Assembly: GCF_019127135.1 (NCBI RefSeq)
Contig: NZ_JAHOEA010000020.1
Coordinates: forward strand, 1 to 61,285
Source of the DNA: Segatella copri
GTDB taxonomy: Bacteria > Bacteroidota > Bacteroidia > Bacteroidales > Bacteroidaceae
DNA length: 61,285 nt
Reading direction: 5' to 3'
Under the pieces are notes generated by a model. It was not told the origin of the DNA and did no database searches. It saw nothing but the letters and a program-made list of their open reading frames with translations. The position numbers and the translations under genes were made by a program. Below are positions 24,463 through 33,067 of the stretch, piece after piece. How positions within the stretch are numbered: the stretch's first letter is position 1; every line of letters starts with the position of its first letter.

Positions 24463-25836
24463 TTAAGCTTCCTCTTCCTCTTCTTCATTTTCCAGCAAGT
24501 CGGTGCCGAGGTGAGTGGTCTGCTCACGCTTCAATCGGTCGCGCACCTCCTTAGGCTTGGTGGCGTAGGTAATCATTCGGATAGAATCGTTATAGCTTAC
24601 GTACTTCCAGAGCCAGTTGAGCATTACCATTACCTTGTTCTTTACGCCAAGGATAGAGCGGAGGTGAACTACCAGCCACAATACCCAGGCAAAGAAGCCT
24701 TGGCTGTGGAACTTGCCAAGCTCTACTACAGCCTTGTGTCTTCCGATGGTAGCCATAGAACCCAGGTTCTTGTAGCGGAAAGGCTTGAGCTGGGAATCAG
24801 TGGCTCCCTCTGCAATCTTCTGGATATTTTTAGCCAGGAGTGCTGCCTGCTGAATGGCTACCTGTGCCAACTGTGGATGACCGCCAGGATAAGCTGGGTC
24901 TGTGGTCTGGATACACTGGTCGCCGATGGCGAAGAGACCGTCCATGCCAGGGATGCGGTTGAATTCATCTACTACGATTCGGAAACCACGGCCCAAATGG
25001 TCGCCATCGATACCTGTGATAGGCTGTGCCTTTACACCTGATACCCAGAGGAAGGTGCGGGTAGGAATCTCCTGACCGTCCTTCATCAGAACCTTGTGGT
25101 CCTTGTAGTCGGTTACCATTTTGCCAAACTGTACATCCACACCCATGCTGGTAAGGAATTCGTATGCTTTCTTAGAAGAGTCCTGTGACATTCCGGCGAG
25201 CAGTCTGTCGCCCGCTTCCAGAAGATAGATGTGCATCAGAGATGAGTCCATATCAGGATAATCATAAGGAATCACGTAGCGCTTCATTTCAGAGAGGGCT
25301 CCGGCAATCTCTACACCTGTGGCACCACCGCCTACAATGACCACGTTCAGGAGTTCCTGTCGCTCCTCTTCTGTGGCACAGGTCAATGCACGCTCTAGGT
25401 TACTCAACACAGCGTTGCGCAATCCCATTGCTTCAGAAACGGTCTTCATCGGAATCGCCCATTTCTCGATGTTGGCATTGCCATAGAAATTGGTGGTGGT
25501 TCCTGCTGCGAACACCAGGTAATCGTACTCGATCTTACCGATGGAAGTCTGCAGAATCTTCTTGTCTGGGAATACGGCTCTCGCTTCTGCCATGCGGAAG
25601 TAGAAGTTCTTGCGCTTGCGGAAAATCTGGCGGAAAGGGAAGGAGATGGAACTTGGGTCGATACCTGCCGAAGCTATCTGATAGATAAGCGGAGGGAACT
25701 GATGGAAATTGTTCTTATCGATCAACACCACCTGCAGGTTTGAATTGCAGAGGTCTTCTGCCAAACGAAGACCACCGAGTCCGCCACCTACGATAACTAC
25801 TCTCTTCAACTGATTTCTCTTGATATTAATGCTCAT
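24463..25836 (-). CDS. ndh: Type II NADH:quinone oxidoreductase
   Basis: The protein has 457 residues. It is a peripheral, non-proton-pumping flavoenzyme that passes electrons from NADH to the quinone pool. The FAD-binding GGGLGGLRLAEDL is near residues 17-29, NAD-binding VVIVGGGATGVEIAG near 164-178, and DGLFAIGDQC, the conserved second FAD motif, near 300. The C-terminus ends in an acidic run of glutamates. It lies between the two LacI genes, on the opposite strand. It may reoxidise NADH from polyol oxidation, but only a single weak operator-like site (25998-26009) is nearby, at a different spacing. Confidence 0.93.
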   Translation of the reverse strand: MSINIKRNQLKRVVIVGGGLGGLRLAEDLCNSNLQVVLIDKNNFHQFPPLIYQIASAGIDPSSISFPFRQIFRKRKNFYFRMAEARAVFPDKKILQTSIGKIEYDYLVFAAGTTTNFYGNANIEKWAIPMKTVSEAMGLRNAVLSNLERALTCATEEERQELLNVVIVGGGATGVEIAGALSEMKRYVIPYDYPDMDSSLMHIYLLEAGDRLLAGMSQDSSKKAYEFLTSMGVDVQFGKMVTDYKDHKVLMKDGQEIPTRTFLWVSGVKAQPITGIDGDHLGRGFRIVVDEFNRIPGMDGLFAIGDQCIQTTDPAYPGGHPQLAQVAIQQAALLAKNIQKIAEGATDSQLKPFRYKNLGSMATIGRHKAVVELGKFHSQGFFAWVLWLVVHLRSILGVKNKVMVMLNWLWKYVSYNDSIRMITYATKPKEVRDRLKREQTTHLGTDLLENEEEEEEA

Positions 25837-25931
25837 AACTACTGCTGTTTTTACATATTAATTACATATATTTGCAGAAAATTCTGTTCTCTATAAGGCG
25901 TAATGCCTGGTTCTTGCTGAAAATTCGACTG

Positions 25932-25939
25932 CAAAGGTA
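25932..25939 (-). promoter_or_regulatory. -7 promoter box of ndh
   Basis: TACCTTTG on the minus strand lies 95 bases before the start codon at 25836. Confidence 0.55.
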
Positions 25940-26108
25940 CAACTTTTTGATGAGGTGGCAAAGGAAGATGAGAAGAAATGTAGGATTGAAGATTGTTGCA
26001 ATCGTTCTCATTTTAGATTTAGGAAAATGAACTTGTAAAATGTAATATTCAGATAGCATTTTTATGAGCATTTTTTCGAGAAATGTTGTCGGTTTAAAGG
26101 AAAAGTTG

Positions 26109-26116
26109 TATATTTG
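26109..26116 (+). promoter_or_regulatory. -7 promoter box of the second LacI gene
   Basis: TATATTTG lies 46 bases before ATG 26163. No operator 12-mer lies at the 45-base distance seen at the other four promoters. Confidence 0.65.
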
Positions 26117-26162
26117 CATCGACAATTTTAAAAGACGAACGAATTTTTATAAAAACATCATG

Positions 26163-27167
26163 ATGAAACATGTAACAATTAAGGATATAGCCCGTTCGCT
26201 CTGCATCTCGGTTTCTACCGTTTCCAGGGCGTTGACGGATGACAAGAACATTCGCAAGGAGACGCGAGAGATGGTGGTAGAGGAGGCAAAACGACTCGGC
26301 TACAAGCGCAATCCGGTGGCGATGAACCTGAAGATGGGGCGTACGAACACCATAGGTGTCATCGTGCCGGAAATGCATACTCCTTATGCTTCGCAGGTGA
26401 TTAACGGAATGCAGGAGGTACTTTACAAGAAGAATCAGAAGGTGATGATTGCCGAGAGCGATGAAAAGCCGGAGCGGGAGTTGGAGAACCTGAAGATGAT
26501 GGAGCAGTTTATGGTAGATGGTCTGATTGTGAGCCTCTGCAGCTACCGTAAGAACATAGAAATGTATCAGCAGTTGGCAGCAGATGGTATGGCGATAGTC
26601 TTCTACGACCGCATTCCATACGGATTGAAAATGCCGCAGGTAATGGTGGATGATAATGTAGATTCTTATTTCATGGTAGAGCATCTTATCCGCCTGGGCA
26701 GGAAGCGCATCGTCTATCTGCAGGGACCCGACGACATTTATAATGCCTATCAGCGAGGCTTGGGTTATCGTGAGGCGATGGAGAAATTCCATCTCTTCGA
26801 CCCGGAGCTGATTGTGAAGACGGGAATGACCTTCAAGGATGGAGCTGATGCCATCGACCATCTTATATATAATAAGGTGGATTTTGATGCCATCTTCGCC
26901 TTTACCGACACCTTGGCGATAGGTGCACAGAACCAACTCCGTGCCTTGGGTAGACGGGTACCGGAAGAGATATTCGTGGCAGGTTTTTCGGGCACCGAAT
27001 TATCAACCATCGTATCTCCTCAGATTACTACTATGGAGCCTCCGTTGGAGGAGATGGGCAGAAAGGCGGCAGAACTGGTGATGGAGAAAATCAATAATCC
27101 GGAGATGGAAGATAGACAGGTGGTGTTGAAGACCACGATGAAATGTAGACAATCTACGGGAGAATAA
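26163..27167 (+). CDS. LacI-family transcriptional regulator (second)
   Basis: The protein has 334 residues. The frame is open from 26064, but ATG 26163 (or 26160) starts the conserved sequence and follows the -7 box. The helix-turn-helix VTIKDIARSLCISVSTVSRAL lies at about 4-24, the ligand-binding domain from about 58 (TIGVIVPEMHTPYASQV). It is clearly related to the regulator at 23334, with the same recognition residues S-T-V-S-R-A-L, so both may bind the same GCAAACGTT-type sites. It lies just upstream of array C and the mannitol dehydrogenase gene. Its own promoter has no array, so it is probably not autoregulated through it. Confidence 0.93.
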   Translation: MKHVTIKDIARSLCISVSTVSRALTDDKNIRKETREMVVEEAKRLGYKRNPVAMNLKMGRTNTIGVIVPEMHTPYASQVINGMQEVLYKKNQKVMIAESDEKPERELENLKMMEQFMVDGLIVSLCSYRKNIEMYQQLAADGMAIVFYDRIPYGLKMPQVMVDDNVDSYFMVEHLIRLGRKRIVYLQGPDDIYNAYQRGLGYREAMEKFHLFDPELIVKTGMTFKDGADAIDHLIYNKVDFDAIFAFTDTLAIGAQNQLRALGRRVPEEIFVAGFSGTELSTIVSPQITTMEPPLEEMGRKAAELVMEKINNPEMEDRQVVLKTTMKCRQSTGE

Positions 27168-27176
27168 TCAAACTTC

Positions 27177-27224
27177 GTGGTTTCCGGTAATCACTAGAAA
27201 GTGGTTCTCGGTAATCGCCTGAAA
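27177..27224 (+). repeat. Two 24-bp direct repeats before operator array C
   Basis: GTGGTTTCCGGTAATCACTA.. (27177-27200) and GTGGTTCTCGGTAATCGCCT.. (27201-27224) agree at 19 of 24 positions. They sit between the regulator stop and the operators. Function unknown. Confidence 0.5.
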
Positions 27225-27229
27225 GTATT

Positions 27230-27272
27230 TAAAACGTTTGCAGAAATTGGGAACGTTTGCGGGAACGTTTGC
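27230..27272 (+). promoter_or_regulatory. Triple LacI-type operator array C (mannitol dehydrogenase)
   Basis: TAAAACGTTTGC (27230-27241), a 7-base gap AGAAATT, GGGAACGTTTGC (27249-27260), then GGGAACGTTTGC (27261-27272). It is the reverse-strand equivalent of array A, including the identical gap sequence, and is oriented the same way relative to its gene. Confidence 0.87.
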
Positions 27273-27317
27273 AAGTTTTTTTCGAAAAAAATATCTTTTT
27301 ATCTCGAAAAAACGCAA

Positions 27318-27325
27318 TATCTTTG
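27318..27325 (+). promoter_or_regulatory. -7 box of the mannitol dehydrogenase promoter
   Basis: TATCTTTG lies 45 bases downstream of array C. The -33 region is a T-run near 27295. The mRNA leader would be about 100 bases. Confidence 0.8.
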
Positions 27326-27427
27326 CCATCGGAAACGGGAGATAAGATAGCTGAGGAAACTCCTCGGCTACTTGCTTCTCCCAAAATGAATAAACAATTA
27401 ATATTTACAGCTAACAATAAAAGAATT

Positions 27428-28924
27428 ATGGCAAATTTAGTGAATGCAAACGCAGCAAATGCAGCTCAGGTAGTAAAAGGTTATGCTTATAACCGCAGTT
27501 TGGTAAAGGCAGGTATCCTGCACTTCGGAGTAGGTAACTTCCATCGTGCTCACCTGGAGTTTATGACCAATATGCTCCTCGAGAACAATACCCAGCAGAA
27601 CTGGGGCATCTGTGGAGCAATGATACTCCCTGGTGATGAACGTCTCTACCATGCCCTGAAGAAGCAGGATGGTGAATACACCCTTACCGTATGTGGACGT
27701 GATGACAGCATCCAGGTTTATCAGTTGGGTGCGCTCGTTGAACTCTATTGGGGCATTGAGGAGCAGGAACAGATTCTGAACAAGATTGCGTCTAAGGATA
27801 TCAAGATCATCACCCTCACTATCACCGAGGGCGGATACAACATTTCACGTCAGAGTGGCGAATTCATGCTCGACAATGCGCAGGTGGCTCACGATATCGA
27901 GAATCCAGCCAAGCCGGTTACAGCCTTCGGATATGTAGCCGAGGGATTGCGTCGCCGCAAGGCAGCAGGCAATGGTCCTATCACCATCCTTTCCTGCGAT
28001 AATCTGCAGCACAATGGCAATACAGCCCGCAAGGCTTTCATGACTTTCGTGGGAGCTCAGGACAAGGAACTCGCTGCCTGGATGGAGGAGAACGTTACCT
28101 TCCCTAACTCAATGGTTGACCGCATTACTCCAGCTACCCGTCCTGCCGACATCGAGCGACTGAATGCTCAGAACGGCACTTGCGATGAGGCTCCTGTTTA
28201 TTGCGAGGATTTCATCCAATGGGTAGTAGAGGATAATTTTGCAGCCGGTCGCCCAGCATGGGAAACCGTGGGCGCTCAGATGACCGACGATGTGACAGCC
28301 TTCGAGAATATGAAGCTTTCTCTCTTGAATGCTTCACATACATTGCTCTCTTATCCATCTTTCCTCGGCGGTTACCGCAAGGTAGATGCAGCCATGCACG
28401 ATGAGAGAATCCGTAAGTTTGTACGTGCCTTCATGGACGATGACATTACTCCTTACGTGCCAGCTCCAAAGGATACTGATCTCGAGGCATACAAGCAGTG
28501 CCTGGTTGAGCGCTTCGGCAACCGCATGGTCAGCGACCAGGTGGCTCGTCTCTGCTTCGATGGTGCAAGCAAGTTCCCGGTTTACGTAATGCCGAACCTG
28601 GAGAAGATGATTGCTGATGATGCTTCTGGCAAGCGCCAGAATGTGGAGTTCAAGCGTGTGGCTTACCTCTTTGCTGCTTACCGTCATTATCTGAAGTATC
28701 AGGTAGATGACAATGGTGATGCATTCGAAGTGGCAGATCCATGGCTCACCGTTGATGACCATAAGGCCATCGATAGCGATGATGCGCTCGATTTTCTCGG
28801 CATTTCAGCCTTTACAAGTACCGATCTCAAGGCAGCTCCTCATTTCGTAGAGCTTTACTTGAAGATGGTAGAAGACATCAAGGCAAAGGGTGCCATGAAG
28901 GTTTTGGAAGATGAAATCTTGTAA
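27428..28924 (+). CDS. Mannitol 2-dehydrogenase family oxidoreductase
   Basis: The protein has 498 residues from ATG 27428; the frame is open upstream, but the family homology starts here and the promoter lies before it. The cytosolic, zinc-independent long-chain polyol dehydrogenase oxidises D-mannitol to D-fructose with NAD. The N-terminal cofactor motif LHFGVGNFHRAH is at 31-42. The catalytic Lys296, Asn301 and His304 (KLSLLNASH) correspond to Lys295/Asn300/His303 of the Pseudomonas enzyme. Fructuronate/tagaturonate reductases share the fold, but fructokinase next door favours mannitol. It is followed by an FHS transporter. Confidence 0.9.
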   Translation: MANLVNANAANAAQVVKGYAYNRSLVKAGILHFGVGNFHRAHLEFMTNMLLENNTQQNWGICGAMILPGDERLYHALKKQDGEYTLTVCGRDDSIQVYQLGALVELYWGIEEQEQILNKIASKDIKIITLTITEGGYNISRQSGEFMLDNAQVAHDIENPAKPVTAFGYVAEGLRRRKAAGNGPITILSCDNLQHNGNTARKAFMTFVGAQDKELAAWMEENVTFPNSMVDRITPATRPADIERLNAQNGTCDEAPVYCEDFIQWVVEDNFAAGRPAWETVGAQMTDDVTAFENMKLSLLNASHTLLSYPSFLGGYRKVDAAMHDERIRKFVRAFMDDDITPYVPAPKDTDLEAYKQCLVERFGNRMVSDQVARLCFDGASKFPVYVMPNLEKMIADDASGKRQNVEFKRVAYLFAAYRHYLKYQVDDNGDAFEVADPWLTVDDHKAIDSDDALDFLGISAFTSTDLKAAPHFVELYLKMVEDIKAKGAMKVLEDEIL

Positions 28925-28951
28925 TTTAGAGAATAGTTTTTGGGAATAAAA

Positions 28952-28995
28952 GTCAGGTGTTTTTATGGATTGTTTAATTCGTCGAAACACCTGAC
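28952..28995 (+). terminator. Hairpin between mannitol dehydrogenase and FHS transporter genes
   Basis: GTCAGGTGTTT (28952-28962) pairs with AAACACCTGAC (28985-28995). No T-run follows, so it may lower rather than stop read-through, or protect the upstream mRNA. Confidence 0.5.
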
Positions 28996-29032
28996 GATAG
29001 CGTAACTTTCTCTAATTTAAACCTAGATAAAC

Positions 29033-30340
29033 ATGAAACAATCGATAACACTCAAGAGTGCAGGACCCTTCCTGCTCCTGACATTCATCTATTTTATAGT
29101 GGGCTTTCTCACTACCGTCAATGGTCAGTGTCAGGGTCCCTTGAAGATAGCCTTCCTCTCGGAGGTTACCACTACCAAGAACTCCCTGGCAACGCTCATC
29201 TCCTTCGCTTTCTTCCTGGGCTATCTGCTCAATAGTGCGAAGACGGGACGCTTGCTCAACAAAGTGGGCTATAAGAAGACGCTCATCCGTTCGATGCTGG
29301 TAATGGTGCTGGGACTTGCCTTCTATCTTGCTTCGGCGCTGATTGCTGAATATTGGGGTGGGGCAGGCGTGCATCTCTCGCAGGATTTCGTACCATTCGG
29401 ATATTTCGTTTTCCTTTTCGGTTCCTATCTGATGGGTACGTCAGCGGCAATGCTTCAGGTGGTTATCAATCCTTACGTTGCTGCCTATCCTTTGCCGGGA
29501 ACCCAACCGGTGCAGCGCATGAACTTCACCTGTGCGGTGAATTCTTTCGGAACTACCATCGCTCCATTCTTCGTAACGGGCGTGATGTTTGCAGGTGTGT
29601 CCCTGGATTCTGTTTCTGCCGACCAGCTCACCATTCCATTCCTGGTAATGATGCTCATCATTGCCTTTACAACATGGAGCACTTCCAGGGCGAATCTTCC
29701 AGACATTGAGGGTACGAGAGAGGAGACTCAAAATGTGGAATCTGAAGGAAAGACAACTCCTTCTGATGATTCCGGAAATGCGAAGAAACGCAGCATCTGG
29801 TCGTTCCGCCATTTGAAATATGGTGTGATTGCCATCTTCTTCTATGTGGGAACCGAGGTGGGAATCGGCAACAATATGAATCTCCATGCAATGGATTTGA
29901 TGGGGCATGGTTACGATTTTTCTCCAGCCCTTCTTGCCACACTCTATTGGGGTGGATTCATGATTGGCAGAATGGTTTCTGCCGGTTTGAAGAACGTGGC
30001 ACCTCGCCCTATGCTCATCACCGTTACGGTGGCGGCAATCGTATTGATGTCTGTTTCCATGTTTACCGAGAATCTCTGGCTGATGGCTGCTGTGGGATTA
30101 TTTCATAGTGTGATGTGGAGTTGCATCTTTACTTTGGCGGTGGATGGCTTGAAGGAGTATACTTCCAAGGCTTCGGGCGTGTTCATGATGGGAGTTTTCG
30201 GTGGTGCAGTATTCCCTGTGCTTCAGGGTTTGCTTGCCGATTATATCGGTTCGTGGCAGTTCACCTGGCTCGTTCCTCTCTTCTGCGAGTTCGTTATCCT
30301 TTGGTACGGACTTGTGGGGTATAAGAAGCAGGAAGCATAA
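29033..30340 (+). CDS. FHS-family sugar:H+ symporter (FucP/GluP-like MFS)
   Basis: This 435-residue inner-membrane carrier has about 12 hydrophobic segments. The N-terminal half has FLLLTFIYFIVGFLTTVNGQ and the central FGSYLMGTSAAMLQVVINPYV that typify the fucose-galactose-glucose:H+ symporter family. It is in the mannitol dehydrogenase operon, 108 bases downstream, so the substrate is likely mannitol or fructose (inference). A cytoplasmic loop of about 45 residues rich in E, S and T separates the halves. A strong terminator follows. Confidence 0.9.
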   Translation: MKQSITLKSAGPFLLLTFIYFIVGFLTTVNGQCQGPLKIAFLSEVTTTKNSLATLISFAFFLGYLLNSAKTGRLLNKVGYKKTLIRSMLVMVLGLAFYLASALIAEYWGGAGVHLSQDFVPFGYFVFLFGSYLMGTSAAMLQVVINPYVAAYPLPGTQPVQRMNFTCAVNSFGTTIAPFFVTGVMFAGVSLDSVSADQLTIPFLVMMLIIAFTTWSTSRANLPDIEGTREETQNVESEGKTTPSDDSGNAKKRSIWSFRHLKYGVIAIFFYVGTEVGIGNNMNLHAMDLMGHGYDFSPALLATLYWGGFMIGRMVSAGLKNVAPRPMLITVTVAAIVLMSVSMFTENLWLMAAVGLFHSVMWSCIFTLAVDGLKEYTSKASGVFMMGVFGGAVFPVLQGLLADYIGSWQFTWLVPLFCEFVILWYGLVGYKKQEA

Positions 30341-30363
30341 AAGGCAATAGTTATAATAAGCAT

Positions 30364-30403
30364 AAAAACCGGGATGTTTTTTATTCGAAGCATCCCGGTT
30401 TTT
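30364..30403. terminator. Bidirectional terminator after the FHS transporter
   Basis: AAAAACCGGGATG (30364-30376) pairs with CATCCCGGTTTTT (30391-30403), with a run of Ts inside and after. Confidence 0.85.
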
Positions 30404-30428
30404 CTATCTCTTCAATTTCTCTTTTTAA

Positions 30429-30887
30429 TCATTCCGCAATCTGATGAATCACATAGGTAACCACGCCCCAGATCATGAAGCGGTTGGTTTCATCTACCCG
30501 GATAGGAGAGAAGTTCTTGTTCCATGGAATGAGCCAGCCGAAGGTGCCGCTCTCATCCATCTTGAATTGCTTGATGGTGAATTCGCCATCCACGAAGGCG
30601 ATGACGAAGTTGCCGTTGGATGGCTCTATCTGCCTGTCTACGATGGCTAGGTCACCGTCGAGAATGCCTGCATCTTGCATGCTGTCGCCTGAAACACGTA
30701 CATAGAAAGTTGCCTCACGATGGCGAACCAGAATATCGTTGAGGTCTATCTCTCCCTCCATATAGTCTTGTGCCGGCGAAGGGAAGCCTGCTTTTACGCT
30801 TTGCTCTGCCAGCGGAATAGGCATCTTGGCTCCGAATTCCGCAGGGTGAAATGTCAGTTTTATCTTGTTATCGTTATTCTTATTCAT
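30429..30887 (-). CDS. umuD: UmuD-like S24 peptidase (DNA polymerase V accessory protein)
   Basis: The protein has 152 residues. It self-cleaves under RecA stimulation to activate translesion synthesis with UmuC. The cleavage pair Ala33-Gly34 (VKAGFPSP), nucleophile Ser69 (GDSMQDAGI) and base Lys106 (EFTIKQ) are present. No N-terminal helix-turn-helix is seen, so it is UmuD rather than LexA. It lies downstream of umuC on the same strand, the reverse of the usual D-then-C order, and is separated from it by 74 bases with two 21-bp repeats. Confidence 0.93.
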   Translation of the reverse strand: MNKNNDNKIKLTFHPAEFGAKMPIPLAEQSVKAGFPSPAQDYMEGEIDLNDILVRHREATFYVRVSGDSMQDAGILDGDLAIVDRQIEPSNGNFVIAFVDGEFTIKQFKMDESGTFGWLIPWNKNFSPIRVDETNRFMIWGVVTYVIHQIAE

Positions 30888-30916
30888 CTTGTTTTTTCTT
30901 ATTTATGGAGCTCATT

Positions 30917-30958
30917 TTTAGAATGGGCTTATTCTGCTTTAGAATGGGCTTATTCTGC
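30917..30958. repeat. Two perfect 21-bp tandem repeats between umuC and umuD
   Basis: TTTAGAATGGGCTTATTCTG plus C occurs at 30917-30937 and again at 30938-30958. Each holds the inverted pair AGAAT/ATTCT, so the transcript could form two small hairpins between the genes. Confidence 0.85.
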
Positions 30959-30961
30959 CTC

Positions 30962-32317
30962 TCATTGAGTTTTTACTTTCAGAATATCATGGATGTTCGT
31001 GGTAAACTGCTTCGACATGTATTCGCGTTTCAGGTCGAATCGGCAGTCTGTGCCTTGTATGGCCTGGCGTATGGTGCCATAACCATTCTTCCGGTTGATG
31101 GCGTCGATAGCCTCCATCAGCTTTTTTTGCTTGCTTCGGTCGATGGGGTCGAAGAGGTCTTGCTGGCGAGGATGGTCGGGTGAGATTTGCCACAGGATAA
31201 CGCCAGCTTTCTTGAAGTGAAACGACATGTCGGGGCAATCGGGCCTGCTGTCTGCCATCGGTTTCGGGTATTTAGCCCGGAGAATGGTGAGGGCAGCACC
31301 TACTATCTCTTCCTGCGCATTGGTGGCAATGGGCAGGGTAAGGGAATCGTGGATGGTGTATTCAGGCACATGCTCGTTAAAACGGGAAGTCCATGCGAAC
31401 ACTGTGATGCCCTGACATACGCTACCTTGTCTCCTTAATTTTTCTGTACAACGTACAGCGAAATTAGCCACGGCTTCTTCTATCACATTTTTGTCGGTAA
31501 TGCCCTCGTTGGCAAAACTCCTGCTGGTGCAGATACTCTTCTTCTGCGGCAGTTCCTCGATGCTGATGCAGCTTTCGCCATTCAGTTCTTTCCATGTTCT
31601 TAGGGTGGTGATATTGAAATGGCTGCGGACCCAACTTTCTTTCTTGTCGGCAAATTGGGCAGCAGTTCGGATGCCCATATAATCGAGTTTCCTAGAAATC
31701 TGTCGTCCGATTCCCCATACATCTTCTATCGGGAACAGAGATAAAGCCTTGTGTCTTCGCTCATCAGTATCGATGAGACAGCAGCCTTGGTAACCCTTGT
31801 ATTTCTTGGCGAATTTAGAACCGATTTTTGCCAGAGTCTTTGTTTCTGCAATGCCGATGGAGATAGGGATTCCTACGGCTCGGAGCACATCGGCAGAAAT
31901 CCTGGCGCCATATTGGTGGAGCAGGGATTCATTATTTAAAAATGTATCGTTTTCTTTCAGATTATCCTGGAAGAAGCGCTCTGCCATAGACTGATCCACA
32001 TCGAAGAAACTTTCATCGATAGAGTATTGGTCGATGTGGGGCGAGTAGTGCGACAGCATAGACATCACTCTGTTGGAGAGCGAACCGTAGAGTGTATAGT
32101 TGCTGGAGAAGATAGCCACTCCCTCAGCCTCCAGTTTTTCCTTAACCTGATAGAACGGGTCCCCCATCTTATACCCCAATGCCTTGGCTTCTTCAGAGCG
32201 CGCAATGACGCACCCGTCGTTGTTACTCAATACAACCACGGGCTTTCCTATCAGGTCGGGGCGAAACACTCGCTCGCACGAACAGTAGAAGTTGTTGCAG
32301 TCTGCCAGTCCTATCAT
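30962..32317 (-). CDS. umuC: DNA polymerase V catalytic subunit UmuC (Y family)
   Basis: This 451-residue translesion DNA polymerase starts with [20 protein letters not shown], the first catalytic carboxylate being Asp6. It continues with [25 protein letters not shown] (catalytic Asp-Glu near 113-115) and the helix-hairpin-helix region [19 protein letters not shown]. The C-terminal little-finger and clamp-binding region extends past 400. UmuC needs processed UmuD for activity, and umuD follows directly. The promoter is probably TATTTTTG (32375-32368). Confidence 0.96.
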   Translation of the reverse strand: MIGLADCNNFYCSCERVFRPDLIGKPVVVLSNNDGCVIARSEEAKALGYKMGDPFYQVKEKLEAEGVAIFSSNYTLYGSLSNRVMSMLSHYSPHIDQYSIDESFFDVDQSMAERFFQDNLKENDTFLNNESLLHQYGARISADVLRAVGIPISIGIAETKTLAKIGSKFAKKYKGYQGCCLIDTDERRHKALSLFPIEDVWGIGRQISRKLDYMGIRTAAQFADKKESWVRSHFNITTLRTWKELNGESCISIEELPQKKSICTSRSFANEGITDKNVIEEAVANFAVRCTEKLRRQGSVCQGITVFAWTSRFNEHVPEYTIHDSLTLPIATNAQEEIVGAALTILRAKYPKPMADSRPDCPDMSFHFKKAGVILWQISPDHPRQQDLFDPIDRSKQKKLMEAIDAINRKNGYGTIRQAIQGTDCRFDLKREYMSKQFTTNIHDILKVKTQ

Positions 32318-32438
32318 ATCTTATAATTAACATCTCTTGTTATCACCAGAAATCCTGGTTTGATGTGCAAAAATACAAAAAATAATCCGAAAACGATAGT
32401 TTTTCATTCAAGTTTTTTGTCGTTTCATGATTTATTCT

Positions 32439-32446
32439 TACCTTTG
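32439..32446 (+). promoter_or_regulatory. -7 promoter box of the nitroreductase gene
   Basis: TACCTTTG lies 41 bases upstream of ATG 32488. Confidence 0.65.
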
Positions 32447-32487
32447 TGGTCATAAGCTAGTATTGAAACATCATAAAACTGAACGAT

Positions 32488-33009
32488 ATGAATCATAAGA
32501 ATAACATGTTGGCATTGAGCCAGGAGCGTTTCTCGGCTCGCAAGTTTACTCCAGAGGCAGTTAGCCAGGAGGATTTGGACTATATTATGGAGTGTGTGCG
32601 CTTGGCACCATCGGCAGTGAATAGGCAGCCTTGGCGCTGGCTCATCGTGCGCTCGGAAGAGGCGAAGAAGAAACTGCAGGAGTGCTATGACCGTGAATGG
32701 TTCAAGACGGCTCCTATATATATTATAGGTATGAAAAACGTGAATGAGAACTGGGTGCGCAGATATGATGAGAAACCGCATGGCGATATTGATGTGGCGA
32801 TAGCGGCAGAGCATCTCTGTCTGGCTGCAACAGAGTGCGGACTGGGCACCTGCTGGGTCTGCAATTACGATACGGCGAAGATGCAGCAGTTCTTTGCTCG
32901 CGAGGGCTATGAGGCGGTGGTCATCATTCCTGTAGGTCATATTGCTGAAGACTGTCCACGCGCAGAGAAGAAGCGTAAGGAGATGAGCGAAATCACGGAA
33001 GAAATCTAG
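32488..33009 (+). CDS. Nitroreductase-family flavoprotein
   Basis: This 173-residue FMN-dependent NAD(P)H oxidoreductase has the N-terminal phosphate-binding motif RFSARKF (14-20), APSAVNRQPWRWLIV (40-54) for FMN, and the C-terminal CGLGTCWVCNYD and IPVGH. It belongs to the short nitroreductase group. The physiological substrate is unknown. It lies 58 bases upstream of the helicase gene on the same strand. Confidence 0.9.
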   Translation: MNHKNNMLALSQERFSARKFTPEAVSQEDLDYIMECVRLAPSAVNRQPWRWLIVRSEEAKKKLQECYDREWFKTAPIYIIGMKNVNENWVRRYDEKPHGDIDVAIAAEHLCLAATECGLGTCWVCNYDTAKMQQFFAREGYEAVVIIPVGHIAEDCPRAEKKRKEMSEITEEI

Positions 33010-33067
33010 TCCTGATATAAGAAGAAATCTAGTTCTGATATAAAATCTGGTACAAAAAAGAAGCTGT

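Noticed and set aside
25998..26009. Fourth LacI operator array at the ndh/second-regulator intergenic region
   Set aside because: Only one imperfect 12-mer (GCAATCGTTCTC) is present, and its distances to both -7 boxes (58 and 92 or more bases) do not match the 45-base rule.
30429..30887. LexA repressor
   Set aside because: There is no N-terminal DNA-binding domain; length and the adjacent umuC fit UmuD.
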